From Streptomyces lacrimifluminis (GTDB lineage Bacteria > Actinomycetota > Actinomycetes > Streptomycetales > Streptomycetaceae): a stretch of 64,000 nucleotides of DNA. Below the pieces are notes generated by a model. The model saw only the letters and a program-made list of their open reading frames with translations. It was not told the DNA's origin and did not search any database. The position numbers were made by a program, and so were the translations under genes. Position 1 is the first letter of the stretch. Each line of letters opens with the position of its first letter. Positions 34,421 through 42,434 of this stretch are shown in pieces. The stretch covers positions 183,166 to 247,165 of the forward strand of contig NZ_BMMU01000012.1 in assembly GCF_014646095.1 (NCBI RefSeq). The letters are read 5' to 3'.

Positions 34421-36229
34421 TCATGACGTCGGCCGCACCACCATGGCCGACCCGCCACCCCGCCGTACCGTCTCCGCCGCCGCCACCCACTTGCCGTTCG
34501 GCAGTCGTTGCACGCCGGTCGCCGCGCCGATCTCGGGGTTGAGCCGGAAACCGTGGCCGATCGCCTCCAGCCCAGCCCTCGACTCGCCGTTCCACAGCCC
34601 GGGTTCGAGCTCGGTGGTCGTCTGGTTGCGCTGGCTCGCGCGCGGCGCGGCGATCGCGTCGACCAACGGGAGCCCTCGGTCGAGGAAGCCCGTCAGGGTC
34701 TGCAGGACGGTCGTGATGATGCTCGCGCCGCCGGGTGAGCCAAGAGCCACCACCGGCTTGCCCTGAGCGTCCAGGACGATCGTCGGGGACATCGACGAGC
34801 GCGGACGCTTGCCCGGCCCCGGCAGGTTCGGGTCGTGGACGGCCGGGTTGGCCGGCGCGAAGGAGAAGTCCGTCAGCTCGTTGTTCAGGAGGAAACCACG
34901 GCCCGGGACCGTGATGCCGCTGCCGCCGGTCTGCTCGATGGTCAGCGTGTAGGACACGACGTTGCCCCACTTGTCGGCCACCGTCAGATGCGTCGTGTTC
35001 TCGCCCTCGTAGGTCGTCGGCGCCGCGATGCCGGTGCTCGTGCAGGCCGCCGGGTTGCGCGGGTCGCCGGGCGCGACCGGGCTCGTCAGCACCGCGTCGT
35101 CCTTGATGAGGCACTCCCGCGAGTCGGCGTACGACTGCGACAGCAGCTCCTTCGTCGGTACGTCCTCGAAGGCCGGATCGCCCACCCAGCGCCCGCGGTC
35201 CGCGAAGGCGATCCGGCTCGCCTCGATGTAGCGGTGCAGGAACCGGACCTCGCTCGCCTTCGAAAGGTCCGTCCTCTCAAGGATGTTGAGCGCCTCACCG
35301 ACCGTCGTGCCGCCCGACGAGGAGGGTGCCATGGAGTAGACACCCAGGCCACGGTACGACGTCTTCGTGGGCGCCTGTCGCTTCGCCCTGTACGCCGCCA
35401 GGTCCTTCAGCGACAGCTCGCCGGGACGCGCGTTGTAGCCCGAACCCGGGTCCACCGGCGGCTTGTTGACCGTGTCGACGATGTCCCGTGCCAGCTTGCC
35501 CCGGTAGAGGGCGCCGACGCCCTTGCGGGCCAACTCCTCGTACGTACGGGCCAGATCGGGGTTCTTGAACGTCGACCCGACCACCGGCAGCGCGCCGCCC
35601 GGCAGGAACAGCTTCGCCGTGTCCGGGAAGTTCCTGAACCGTGCCTCGTTCGACGCGGTCTGCGAGCGGAACGTGTCGTCCACCGTGAAGCCGTCGCGAG
35701 CCAGCCGCTCCGCCGGCTTCAGCAGCGTCCCGAGGCGCTTGGTGCCCCAACTGTCCAGCGCCGCCTGCCAGGTGGCGGGCGTGCCCGGGGTTCCGACGCC
35801 CAGTCCGCTGGTGACGGCGTCGGCGAAGGCGATCGGCTGCCCGTTCTCCAGGAACAGGCCCGAGTCGGCCGTCAGGGGCGCCGTCTCGCGGCCGTCGATC
35901 GTCCGCACCGTTCGGGACTTGGCGTCGTAGTAGACGAAGTAGCCGCCTCCGCCGATGCCGTTGGAGTAGGGCTCCGTGACCCCGAGCGCGGCGGCCGTGG
36001 CGACGGCGGCGTCCACCGCGTTGCCGCCCTTGCGCAGGATCTCGATCCCGACGGCCGAGGCATCCGCGTCCACGCTCGCCACGGCACCGCCGTAGCCAAC
36101 GGCGACCGGGACCTTCCTCGGCGCCGGGTCCGCGGACATGGCTCCGGAAGGCGGCGCAGCCGCCCCCACCGAAACCACTGTTGCCGAAACCGCCAGGACC
36201 GCCAGACTCCGCGCGACAGGGCGACGCAT
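34421..36229 (-). CDS. ggt: Secreted gamma-glutamyltransferase
   Basis: A 602-residue Ntn hydrolase precursor. A signal peptide (residues 1-about 30: RR, hydrophobic core, AAAPPSGAMSA) directs export. GGYFVYYD and DAAVATAAALGVTEPYSNGIGGGG are family motifs. The autocleavage and nucleophile threonine lies in ENTTHLTVADKWGN (about residues 400-413), and RSSMSPTIVL and GSPGG complete the active site. It hydrolyses or transfers gamma-glutamyl groups of glutathione and peptides outside the cell. The ATG at 36229 follows GGAGGT by 4 bases; a TTG one codon earlier is less likely. Confidence 0.92.
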   Translation of the reverse strand: MRRPVARSLAVLAVSATVVSVGAAAPPSGAMSADPAPRKVPVAVGYGGAVASVDADASAVGIEILRKGGNAVDAAVATAAALGVTEPYSNGIGGGGYFVYYDAKSRTVRTIDGRETAPLTADSGLFLENGQPIAFADAVTSGLGVGTPGTPATWQAALDSWGTKRLGTLLKPAERLARDGFTVDDTFRSQTASNEARFRNFPDTAKLFLPGGALPVVGSTFKNPDLARTYEELARKGVGALYRGKLARDIVDTVNKPPVDPGSGYNARPGELSLKDLAAYRAKRQAPTKTSYRGLGVYSMAPSSSGGTTVGEALNILERTDLSKASEVRFLHRYIEASRIAFADRGRWVGDPAFEDVPTKELLSQSYADSRECLIKDDAVLTSPVAPGDPRNPAACTSTGIAAPTTYEGENTTHLTVADKWGNVVSYTLTIEQTGGSGITVPGRGFLLNNELTDFSFAPANPAVHDPNLPGPGKRPRSSMSPTIVLDAQGKPVVALGSPGGASIITTVLQTLTGFLDRGLPLVDAIAAPRASQRNQTTTELEPGLWNGESRAGLEAIGHGFRLNPEIGAATGVQRLPNGKWVAAAETVRRGGGSAMVVRPTS

Positions 36230-36332
36230 CAATACCTCCAGTCAACGACCGTCCGCGCAGCGTAACTTCATCCCAGCGGTCCCGTAAGGGCCCCTCGAAC
36301 ACCGTTGCGGTCGACCGCTAGCATGCGCGCCC

Positions 36333-36762
36333 ATGACTGACGATGTGCGCAATATCGTCCTCGGTGTGGTCGCGGCCGGTATCAGCGCAGCCCTCGGCTG
36401 GCTGGCCCGCACCTATCTGTGGAAGCGCAAACTCCGCCGTAAGCAGGCCTTCTTCGGACTGCCGGACAACTCCGAGTCGCTGCTCGTGGTGAACCGCGAG
36501 GCCGGCGGACCCGAGTTGACGGTGATGCGGCACGACGTGTTCGCGCTCCTGGAGCTCGCCGCCCTCATCAAGGACTGCCACGCCCACGCCCAGGTCGTCG
36601 CCCACGACACCGCACAGCAGGGGTTCGGCGAGCGGACCGAGTTCTGCGTGGGCGGCCCGGCCTCCAACGGCAGATCACCTCCGCCACTGCCGCCCTCGCT
36701 CCAGACGACAGCACCCCGGCTGACGGTACTGCCGTGCTGGTCACCGCCCCGCTGCCTTCATT
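36333..36762 (+). pseudogene. Conserved membrane-anchored protein truncated by an insertion sequence
   Basis: The N-terminus has one membrane helix (VRNIVLGVVAAGISAALGWL) and a basic stop-transfer (WKRKLRRKQ). A conserved-looking domain follows (DNSESLLVVNREAGGPELTV, VFALLELAALIKDC, TEFCVGG). Coding character is lost near residue 110 and the sequence runs into the insertion sequence at 36764, so the 3' end is missing. The downstream part is not found beyond the element, where a CRISPR repeat remnant begins, indicating a deletion or rearrangement at the insertion. The function is unknown. Confidence 0.6.
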
Positions 36763-36763
36763 A

Positions 36764-37628
36764 GACGGTGTCCTATGTGGTGATCATTCGTTGGTCTCTC
36801 CATGGGGCGGGGTACGTGGAGTTGGATTGTTCCAGACGGCTTGTGGGAACTCGCCAGGCCGTTGATTCCGGAGGATCGGGTGCGGCCGCAGGGCGGCGGG
36901 ACCCAGAACACGACTGATGAGACGCTATTCGCAGCGATCATCTACATGCTGGTCAGCGGCTGCGCCTGGCGGGCTCTGCCGCCATGCTTTGGTATATCGA
37001 AGTCGACGGCCCACCGCCGGTTCATGATCTGGTCGCGGGCCGGCGTCTGGGGCCGGCTACACGAAACAGTCCTGCACCGACTCGACGATGCGGACCTCGT
37101 TGATGTCTCCCCCGTCGTCCTCGACTCCGCCCACGTAAGGGCTAAAAAGGGGGCGAACACACAGGTCCGAGCCCCGTGGACCGAGGCAAGCCGGGCTCCA
37201 AGATGCACATCCTGTCGGACGCGAACGGACTGCCCCTGGTCGTCGGCGTCTCCGCCGCCAACGTCCACGACAGCGAAGGCCTGAAGCCCATGGTCGAGGG
37301 TCACCAAACGAGACACGACCCCCACAATGGCCGCTACTTCAAGCCCCAGCGACTACACGCCGACAAGGCTTACGACATCCCCCACCTGCGCAAATGGTTA
37401 CGCGGCAGGCGCATCGGCGTGCACATCGCCCGCAAAGGCATCGAGTCCAGCGAACGGTTGGGCCGCCGCCGTTGGGTGATCGAACGAACCATCTCGTGGC
37501 TGTCCGGCTACCGCAGACTCAGCCCCCGCTACGAACGCAATCCCCGTAACTACCTGGCCTTTCTCGGTCTCGCCGCAGCCATCTGCTGCTACAAGCGGTT
37601 CGTCCGCCTCACCACATAGGACACCGTC
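36764..37628 (+). mobile_element. IS5-family (IS427-type) insertion sequence
   Basis: Perfect 20-base terminal inverted repeats start GACGGTGTCC at 36764 and end inverted at 37628. They are flanked by TA on both sides (36762-36763 and 37629-37630), the usual target of this group. The element is 865 bases with one two-part transposase frame. It looks complete and recently active. Its right end lies inside a CRISPR repeat remnant. Confidence 0.9.
36802..37619 (+). CDS. IS5-family transposase, two frames joined by a -1 frameshift
   Basis: The first frame (36802-about 37150) has the N-terminal helix-turn-helix and FAAIIYMLVSGCAWRALP, ending with the first catalytic Asp (VVLDSAHVRAKKG). The second frame carries KPGSKMHILSDANGLPLVVG, then DKAYD (second Asp) and the C-terminal glutamate region RWVIERTISWLSGYRRL. 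The frames meet at A5G5 (37144-37153), where slipping of AAG-GGG to AAA-GGG gives the required -1 shift. This is the programmed frameshift used by the group, not a mutation. Confidence 0.88.
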
Positions 37629-37630
37629 TA

Positions 37631-38447
37631 AATCCGACGGAACGCCGTGCGGGTTGCACCCCCAAGCAGGGAATCGTGCCAGTTTCTATGCCCTACGGGA
37701 TTTACCCCCGGCGGAACCTCAGGGTCGCAGAATTACAAGGCCTGTAGTGAGACCCGTTTCTATGCCCTAAGGGCTTTGGCACCGGCGGAACCGAGCAGGG
37801 CTTCGCGCCGGTCACCGGCCCGATCTCGTTTCTATGCCCTACGGGCTTTGGCTCCGGCGAAACTCGAGGACGCCATCACGCTCCTCAGTGGTCTGTCCGT
37901 TTCTATGCCCTACGGGCTTCGGCTCCTGCGGAATTCTTGCTCAACCGTCAGTACCAGGTCTACCTGAACAACGCGTTTCCATGCCCTACGGGCTTCAAGC
38001 CCTGCGGAACCGTGGGACATGTTCAAGAAGGTCCTCGGCAATGCCGTTTCCATGCCCTAGGGGCTTCAGTTTTTGAGGAATGGAGGCTGCCTAAGACCAA
38101 CTCCACGGCGCAGCAGACAAGTTTCTATGCCCTACGGGCTTTGGCTCCGGCGGAACACTCGGGCATCACCACGCGTCGCGACGTCCTCTAGAGTTTCTAT
38201 GCCCTACGGGCTTCGGCTCCGGCGGAACCTTAGCCTGAGCTTTGTGGGTCTTCACCCCCCGACCCGTTTCTATGCCCTACGGGCTTCAGTTCCTGCGGAA
38301 CCCGGGGACAACGAGCACGGTATCCGCGGCGGACTGAAGTTTCTATGCCCTACGGGCTTTGGCTCCGGCGGAACTCCAGCGTATCGGCTGTGTGTACGTC
38401 GCTGACTTCGAGTTTCTACGCCCTACGGGCTTTAGCTCCGGCGGAAC
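37631..38447 (-). CRISPR. CRISPR array, 11 repeats plus one remnant, decaying
   Basis: Repeats of 36 bases start at 37682, 37756, 37828, 37899, 37975, 38046, 38121, 38193, 38266, 38339 and 38412. Spacers are 35-40 bases. On the plus strand each begins GTTTCTATGCCCTACGGGC and ends CGGCGGAAC. Read on the minus strand the repeat starts GTTCCGCCGG and ends ATAGAAAC, the usual orientation with an 8-base 5' handle, so crRNA should come from the minus strand with the leader at right. GCCC/GGGC can form the repeat hairpin. Repeats 1, 2, 4, 5, 6 and 9 differ at several positions, and a 12th repeat survives only as about 15 bases (37631-37645) next to the insertion sequence. A 36-base spacer (37646-37681) separates it from repeat 1. 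Confidence 0.95.
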
Positions 38448-38670
38448 CCTTCCTCCTGGAGAGGGCTCCTGGCCTGTGGTGATTGTGCCCGATGCGCAGG
38501 GCAGCGCGCCATCACCCTCAGGAGTCGGTGACGTACGTCACGTCGACGTGGATCTCGTTGGTGACCTGCGGCAACGGGTCGCGCGGGAATCTCTGCTTCG
38601 GAGGTGCTCTCGCTCGGGGCGGTTACGGGGGTCAAGCTGTGGAGTGAAGGGTGGGGCATCGCGTCTCCCT
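38448..38670 (-). promoter_or_regulatory. Probable CRISPR leader
   Basis: A gene-free stretch of 223 bases between the last repeat and the 3' end of the cas2 remnant. With cas1-cas2 upstream on the same strand and the repeat orientation given above, this is where the leader and array promoter should lie. It contains the partial palindrome GGTGACGTACGTCACGTCG near 38528-38546. No coding frame is convincing. Confidence 0.6.
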
Positions 38671-38956
38671 TCACACGATCCAGAAGTCAGCGCGTTCTTC
38701 GAGACGTCTGTTGCCGAGGATGATCAGTTCGTTGAGCGTTGACACGGGGAGCGGGTAGATGCGGATCTGGTCCTCGTCGCGGTCGATCAGTTTGCGGAGG
38801 GTGCCGCGAAGTTGCTGGACCGCCTTCTTCGTCGGGAGCGTGACCTCGAAGATGCTGTACTGGACCCGCGCCCCCTGGGGCGGCCAGGAGATCGGAGATC
38901 TCGCCTCTCCGGTCGTCGTCGGCGATGTCGTAGCTGACCAGCAGGGTGTCCGGCAT
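38671..38956 (-). pseudogene. cas2: cas2, frameshifted
   Basis: The frame starts MPDTLLVSYDIADDDRRGE, the Cas2 beginning with its metal-binding Asp, and runs to LLAAP. Then one base too many (or two too few) moves the real sequence to the next frame: ARVQYSIFEVTLPTKKAV, IRIYPLPVSTLNELIILG, ending FWIV at TGA 38671. Both halves are well conserved, so the lesion near 38880 looks recent. Cas2 joins Cas1 in spacer acquisition; this copy cannot do so unless read-through or editing occurs. The start lies 6 bases after the cas1 stop. Confidence 0.9.
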
Positions 38957-38962
38957 GTGTGC

Positions 38963-39300
38963 TCACCTCCAGCCGATGGGTGTGTAGGCCGGAGTCCGGT
39001 CGGTGATGACGTCAGCGAGGTGGCGGGCCCGCACCGTCAGCGCCTTCCGGTAGGAGACGCAGCGGCCGGCCGAGGGATGGTGGGCCGCGGTCAGCATGCG
39101 CCGCTCGTACGCGGCCAGGAAGGTCCGCAGCGTGTCGCGGTCCATGCGGCACCCCTTCCCTCCGGTCTCGTCCGTCGTGAAACCGGCGGGGCCGATCTTT
39201 CCCGACGTACACAGGCCGATGACGAGATGGTCGACGATCAGCGGCCGGAACTCCTCGACCAGGCCGAGGGCCAGGGCCGCAGCGACTGCTGCCGTGGCCA
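38963..39300 (-). pseudogene. cas1: cas1, C-terminal fragment
   Basis: About 110 residues match the C-terminal helical domain of Cas1: ALALGLVEEFRPLIVDHLV (with the catalytic-region Glu), GCRMDRDTLRTFLAAYERRM, CVSYRKALTVRARHLAD and the characteristic ending YTPIGWR. Upstream of about 39300 the homology stops and the remaining 200 bases have no Cas1 character, so roughly two thirds of the gene is gone. No other cas genes are present in the window. The subtype cannot be told. Confidence 0.85.
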
Positions 39301-39510
39301 TGCTCACGCTGGCGGGGTGTGGAAGGGGCCGCTGTGATGATGCGGCAAGCTGATTCGCTCGCGGGCCACCGCCCCGGCCTGCCGTCCGAGCGGGGTGCCG
39401 TGCGGCGGCGTACCATCTGGCAAAGGACGGCAGCTCGTAGCGAATGCTGGCCGCCCGGGGCAGGCGGACAATAGTTACACCGGGTTCCGTGCTCGTAAAG
39501 GAAGACACCG

Positions 39511-39899
39511 ATGGTGAGATCCTTTGGCGGCAGTGTGGCTGTCCTCGTACTCATCCTGGGTGCCGCTGTCTCGGCCTGCGGCGGCGACAGCGGTGAGTCG
39601 CCCATGCGGGCGACCGCTCAAGACAAGACGCAGAGCGTCAAGGAGAAGCAGGTCGCGGAGTTCCTCGCCATCTTGCGCGAGAACAGTGTCCTGTCGGTCA
39701 ACTCGGATGTAGACCTAGCACAGCTTGGACCCAGGTGTGCACTGACGCTGTCGAGTTCCTGCCGAGCAACCCGGAACTGGCCAGAGGCACGATCGAGTTC
39801 TATGACCATTCACTGGACCCACGCGAAGCAGGGATCGTCCTCGAAGCTGCGGTGAAGGTCTTCTGCCCTGACTATGCCGACCAACGAAACAGCCAGTAA
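39511..39899 (+). pseudogene. Small secreted lipoprotein (DUF732-like), frameshifted
   Basis: A signal peptide with lipobox (LILGAAVSACGG) is followed by a Ser/Lys-rich stretch and VAEFLAILRENSVLSVNSDVDL. Near 39732 the frame breaks. The next frame continues TQVCTDAVEFLPSNPELARG and VKVFCPDYADQRNSQ to TAA at 39897-39899, giving the two-cysteine layout of DUF732-like actinobacterial lipoproteins. Restoring one base would give about 129 residues. The function is unknown. Confidence 0.65.
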
Positions 39900-40010
39900 A
39901 GGGTATCGGTAGGAGTCTGCGATCGGGTGCTCGGTGCTCGTGTAGCTGACGGCCTGCGAGGCCCCGTCCGTTAGTCCGCTGGCCGACCCTTCAAGGTCAC
40001 GGGAGGCGCA

Positions 40011-40766
40011 ATGAGGAGTGCTCGCACTACTCGGACGGCTATAACTACGGTGTGCGTCGCTGTAGTGACCCTCGTCGGCGGCTGTTCCGTCGGCGCGTCT
40101 GCTTCATCCAATCAGGCAGGGGCCAAGGACCGTGCATCAGCCCTGGTAGCTGCCTCGCCAGCGCCCACGATGGGGCTTCCTACGAGTAAGCAACTGCACT
40201 CGGCGCTACTGAAAGCGGATGAACTGGGACCAGCCATGCAGAAGGCAACCCCTACCCCGTCACCGTCCGAGGGAGAGAAGGACAGCCGATACACAGGCTG
40301 CCAGCCCTTGGCGCGGTGGCTGAACGGAGACGGTGGCACCTCCTCAGGCACACCCCAGGCCGTGGTGACGTTCCGGAGTCGGAACGGCCTGGTTGCTGTG
40401 TACGAAGCGCTGACGGCGGAGCCGCCCGGCGCTCTCGACGCCGACTACGCGCAAGCCGAGCAAGCTCTCGAGTCCTGTGACTCCATCAGCCTCGAATCCA
40501 CTGAACAAACGATCACGCTCTCGCTGACACCAATCCATTTCGGGGGCCCGGATTCGACCGCGGTGCGCATGGACGCCAGGCACCAAGGGGTGCTCGTCAA
40601 CGGTTACATCGCGATCGAGCGGCTGGGTGAGAGTGTTGCCCTGGTGTATGCGTTCTTCCAAGTCGGCAACGGTTCTTCGCAGCTGGCGAGCTTGTTCTAC
40701 GGTCGTGCCGCCGACAAGGCCCGAACCATTCTCGATCTTGAACCCCAGGACCCCTCGCGGATTTAG
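40011..40766 (+). CDS. Lipoprotein with PknH-sensor-like domain, function unknown
   Basis: A 251-residue protein. A signal peptide with lipobox LVGGC (Cys about residue 25) predicts lipid attachment to the outer face of the membrane. A Ser/Ala-rich linker precedes a domain with single cysteines in YTGCQPLARWLNG and LESCDSISL. This layout resembles the extracellular PknH-sensor/DUF3558-like group of actinobacterial lipoproteins. The ATG at 40011 has GGGAGG about 4 bases upstream. A hairpin at 40899-40931 may end its message. Confidence 0.7.
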   Translation: MRSARTTRTAITTVCVAVVTLVGGCSVGASASSNQAGAKDRASALVAASPAPTMGLPTSKQLHSALLKADELGPAMQKATPTPSPSEGEKDSRYTGCQPLARWLNGDGGTSSGTPQAVVTFRSRNGLVAVYEALTAEPPGALDADYAQAEQALESCDSISLESTEQTITLSLTPIHFGGPDSTAVRMDARHQGVLVNGYIAIERLGESVALVYAFFQVGNGSSQLASLFYGRAADKARTILDLEPQDPSRI

Positions 40767-40898
40767 ATCGGTGCTCCGATCTCACCTGCCCGCAATGTCG
40801 TCTCCACGCAGACGTCGGCGACCGGCTGCAGCAGGCCAGCTCGTCCGCCACTTACAAGAGGGCTTGTGGACAACCCGGCCGGGCCTGCAGAACGCGGA

Positions 40899-40931
40899 CG
40901 GCCCGCCGATTCGGGGGAAAACGGCGGGCCG
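40899..40931. terminator. Hairpin after the lipoprotein gene
   Basis: CGGCCCGCCG pairs with CGGCGGGCCG around a loop of about 12 bases, 132 bases after the stop. The rest of 40767-41016 shows no gene. Confidence 0.6.
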
Positions 40932-41016
40932 CACTGACCGCCACGGTGCCACACCCGTCGGCGCGTCGCACGCCGGAACAGCGAAATCGCAGCCGCCCGG
41001 GTTCTGACGCCGGGCA

Positions 41017-41057
41017 ACACGTAGGGCCCGTCCGGTGTACGGACGGGCCCTACGTGT
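41017..41057 (-). terminator. Very strong hairpin directly downstream of the tRNA-like gene
   Basis: ACACGTAGGGCCCGTCC pairs perfectly with GGACGGGCCCTACGTGT (17 base pairs, 7-base loop). It begins 4 bases after the 3' end of the tRNA-like gene on the minus strand, as expected for its terminator. Confidence 0.8.
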
Positions 41058-41061
41058 ATCG

Positions 41062-41131
41062 AGCGCCGGGCAGGCCTTGCACCTGCATTTCCCCGCAGGA
41101 AGCGGGACGTCTTTCCTTGGACCACCAACGC
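41062..41131 (-). tRNA. tRNA-Gly(UCC)-like gene with unusual loops
   Basis: On the minus strand a complete cloverleaf of 70 bases can be drawn. The acceptor pairs GCGTTGG with CCGGCGC (two G-U pairs), and then comes discriminator T. The D arm is GTC/GAC with a loop containing AAGG. The anticodon arm pairs TCCCG with CGGGG around CTTCCTG (anticodon TCC). There is a 4-base variable loop. The T arm pairs GCAGG with CCTGC around TGCAAGG. First pairs G1-C72 and C2-G71, C35, C36 and U73 are glycine identity features. Oddities are G instead of T at position 55 and T at position 37. No CCA is encoded. A perfect terminator follows. It may be a non-ribosomal or decaying tRNA. Confidence 0.6.
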
Positions 41132-41276
41132 ACAACCAGCCGACCCGAGTTGCGGCGACCAGCTCAAGATCAAGTTTAGCGCATGCGGCCGACTCTCTGC
41201 CTCCAGGAAGGCCTCGAGCCGACCCGCTGTCGCCGGACCGGAGTCCCACTGCAAGGGGACGCCACGTGCCACAGGA

Positions 41277-41475
41277 TCAGCGTGGTGCTTCGGCGCCGCT
41301 ACCGCGGCGGACCCGTTCCAGGATCTCTTCATGGAGGGCGGCCAGGCTCTGCGGCGGCGCCGGGACTGGGCTGCCGGTGAGGGTGTACCACTCGTCTGCG
41401 TCCGTGTACTGGATAGCGATGTGGGCGCGTCCGTCGGCAAGGAGGCGGGTGGCGATGGTGAGGTCGCCGGTGATC
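41277..41475 (-). pseudogene. C-terminal fragment of an unknown protein
   Basis: About 65 residues with good codon use (DLTIATRLLADGRAHIAIQY, YTLTGSPVPAPPQSLAALHE) end at TGA 41277. Going upstream, the frame loses coding character near 41475 and has no start codon with a ribosome site, so the 5' part is missing. The family is not recognised. Confidence 0.4.
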
Positions 41476-41616
41476 GAAGGCGGCAACCGGCGAGAGACGC
41501 GCCGGCACCTGCGGGACCGGCACGGCGAAGTCCTCGGGGACCTGGGCCGGTACCGCAAGGCATTCGCTGAGACCGCCGCCGTATGGATCGCTACGGCCCC
41601 CAAACCGCCCCAATGA
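41470..41616 (+). pseudogene. C-terminal fragment of an unknown protein, opposite strand
   Basis: About 48 residues (RRETRRHLRDRHGEVLGDLG, AFAETAAVWIATAPKPPQ) with normal codon use run to the stop at 41616. No start is seen, and the sequence begins where the fragment on the other strand loses its own, so the two remnants appear to have been joined by a rearrangement. Confidence 0.25.
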
Positions 41617-41684
41617 CCCGCTGGACAACAGTGGAACCCCGCCCCGGGTACTCTCTCGGGTACATGGGGCGGGCTCCGCAGTCG

Positions 41685-42434
41685 TCAGCCTGGAACGCGA
41701 GCGAGGACCAGTCCTCGTACTTCCTTCGCCTTGCCGGCCTCCCGCAGGAACTTGCCGACGGTGTGGAACTGGGAGCCGGTGGTGAAGACGTCGTCGACAA
41801 GCAGGATGCGCTTGCCCTCGACGCTCTGACGGAGCCCGAGCGCCGCGGCATGCTCGCGGGCGGCATCCATCTTTTCGTACCAACCCTTGCCGGCCGACTT
41901 CGCGGTCTCCCGTGTCTTGACCAGGACAGGGCTGTCAGGGTCGGCGAGTGGCCAGCGGTCCAGTCCATCCTCCGCGTGGGCCGCCCTCATCATCATCTCG
42001 ATGTGCTGGAGCGGAGCACGGCCAGGCGCGGTGGGGTTGCCGAGGATGAGGTCGATGTCGGCGAACATACTCTGGTTCGCTTCGAGGTACCCGACGATCA
42101 GCCGCCCGAAGATGACTCCCCAACCCTGCGACCCGTCTTGGAGGGCGTACTTGTACTCCTTGATCGTCTGTTCGAGAGGGAAGGCGTAGAGCGCCAGAGC
42201 ATCCACGCGCGTGAAGAAGCGGGTGTCCGCGTCCCAGCCGCAGATCTTGTTCCAGCACTTCGCTCCCGGCACGGCCAGCGTCTGGCCGCATACCGCACAG
42301 TGGTGCTCGGCAAGCGGGCGAACGGCCGATGCCGCGCATTCCGCGCACACCTGCGTCGTCCCGGTGAATCGGTAGGCGCACCGACGGCACTGCGGGAAGA
42401 CGAGTCGCTTCGGAAGATCAGACTGGTGGGTCAC
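41685..42434 (-). CDS. ComF-like phosphoribosyltransferase with zinc ribbons
   Basis: A 249-residue protein. The N-terminal 65 residues have paired cysteines (CRRCAYRF, CAECAAS, HHCAVCGQ, CWNKICGW) forming two zinc-binding units. The C-terminal part is a type I phosphoribosyltransferase fold with the PRPP loop KRILLVDDVFTTGSQF (about 205-220). ComF proteins help DNA uptake and processing in naturally competent bacteria; their exact reaction is unclear. The GTG start at 42434 overlaps the stop of dprA (GTGA), so it is coupled to it. DprA-PRTase pairs also occur in predicted conflict systems. Confidence 0.78.
   Translation of the reverse strand: MTHQSDLPKRLVFPQCRRCAYRFTGTTQVCAECAASAVRPLAEHHCAVCGQTLAVPGAKCWNKICGWDADTRFFTRVDALALYAFPLEQTIKEYKYALQDGSQGWGVIFGRLIVGYLEANQSMFADIDLILGNPTAPGRAPLQHIEMMMRAAHAEDGLDRWPLADPDSPVLVKTRETAKSAGKGWYEKMDAAREHAAALGLRQSVEGKRILLVDDVFTTGSQFHTVGKFLREAGKAKEVRGLVLARVPG

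Noticed and set aside
37150..37170. Frameshift in the IS5-type transposase as an inactivating mutation
   Set aside because: It falls at A5G5, gives the -1 shift used by this group, and the element ends are perfect, so it is better explained as programmed.
37647..38405. Short plus-strand frames with repeated MPYGLWLRRN-like residues
   Set aside because: They are translations of CRISPR repeats and spacers, not genes.
38448..38670. Additional cas gene between the array and cas2
   Set aside because: No frame shows Cas motifs; position and orientation fit a leader.
41035..41616. Open frames crossing the tRNA-like gene
   Set aside because: They run through a perfect hairpin and the cloverleaf; only their last part (41470-41616) has protein-like sequence and that is listed as a fragment.
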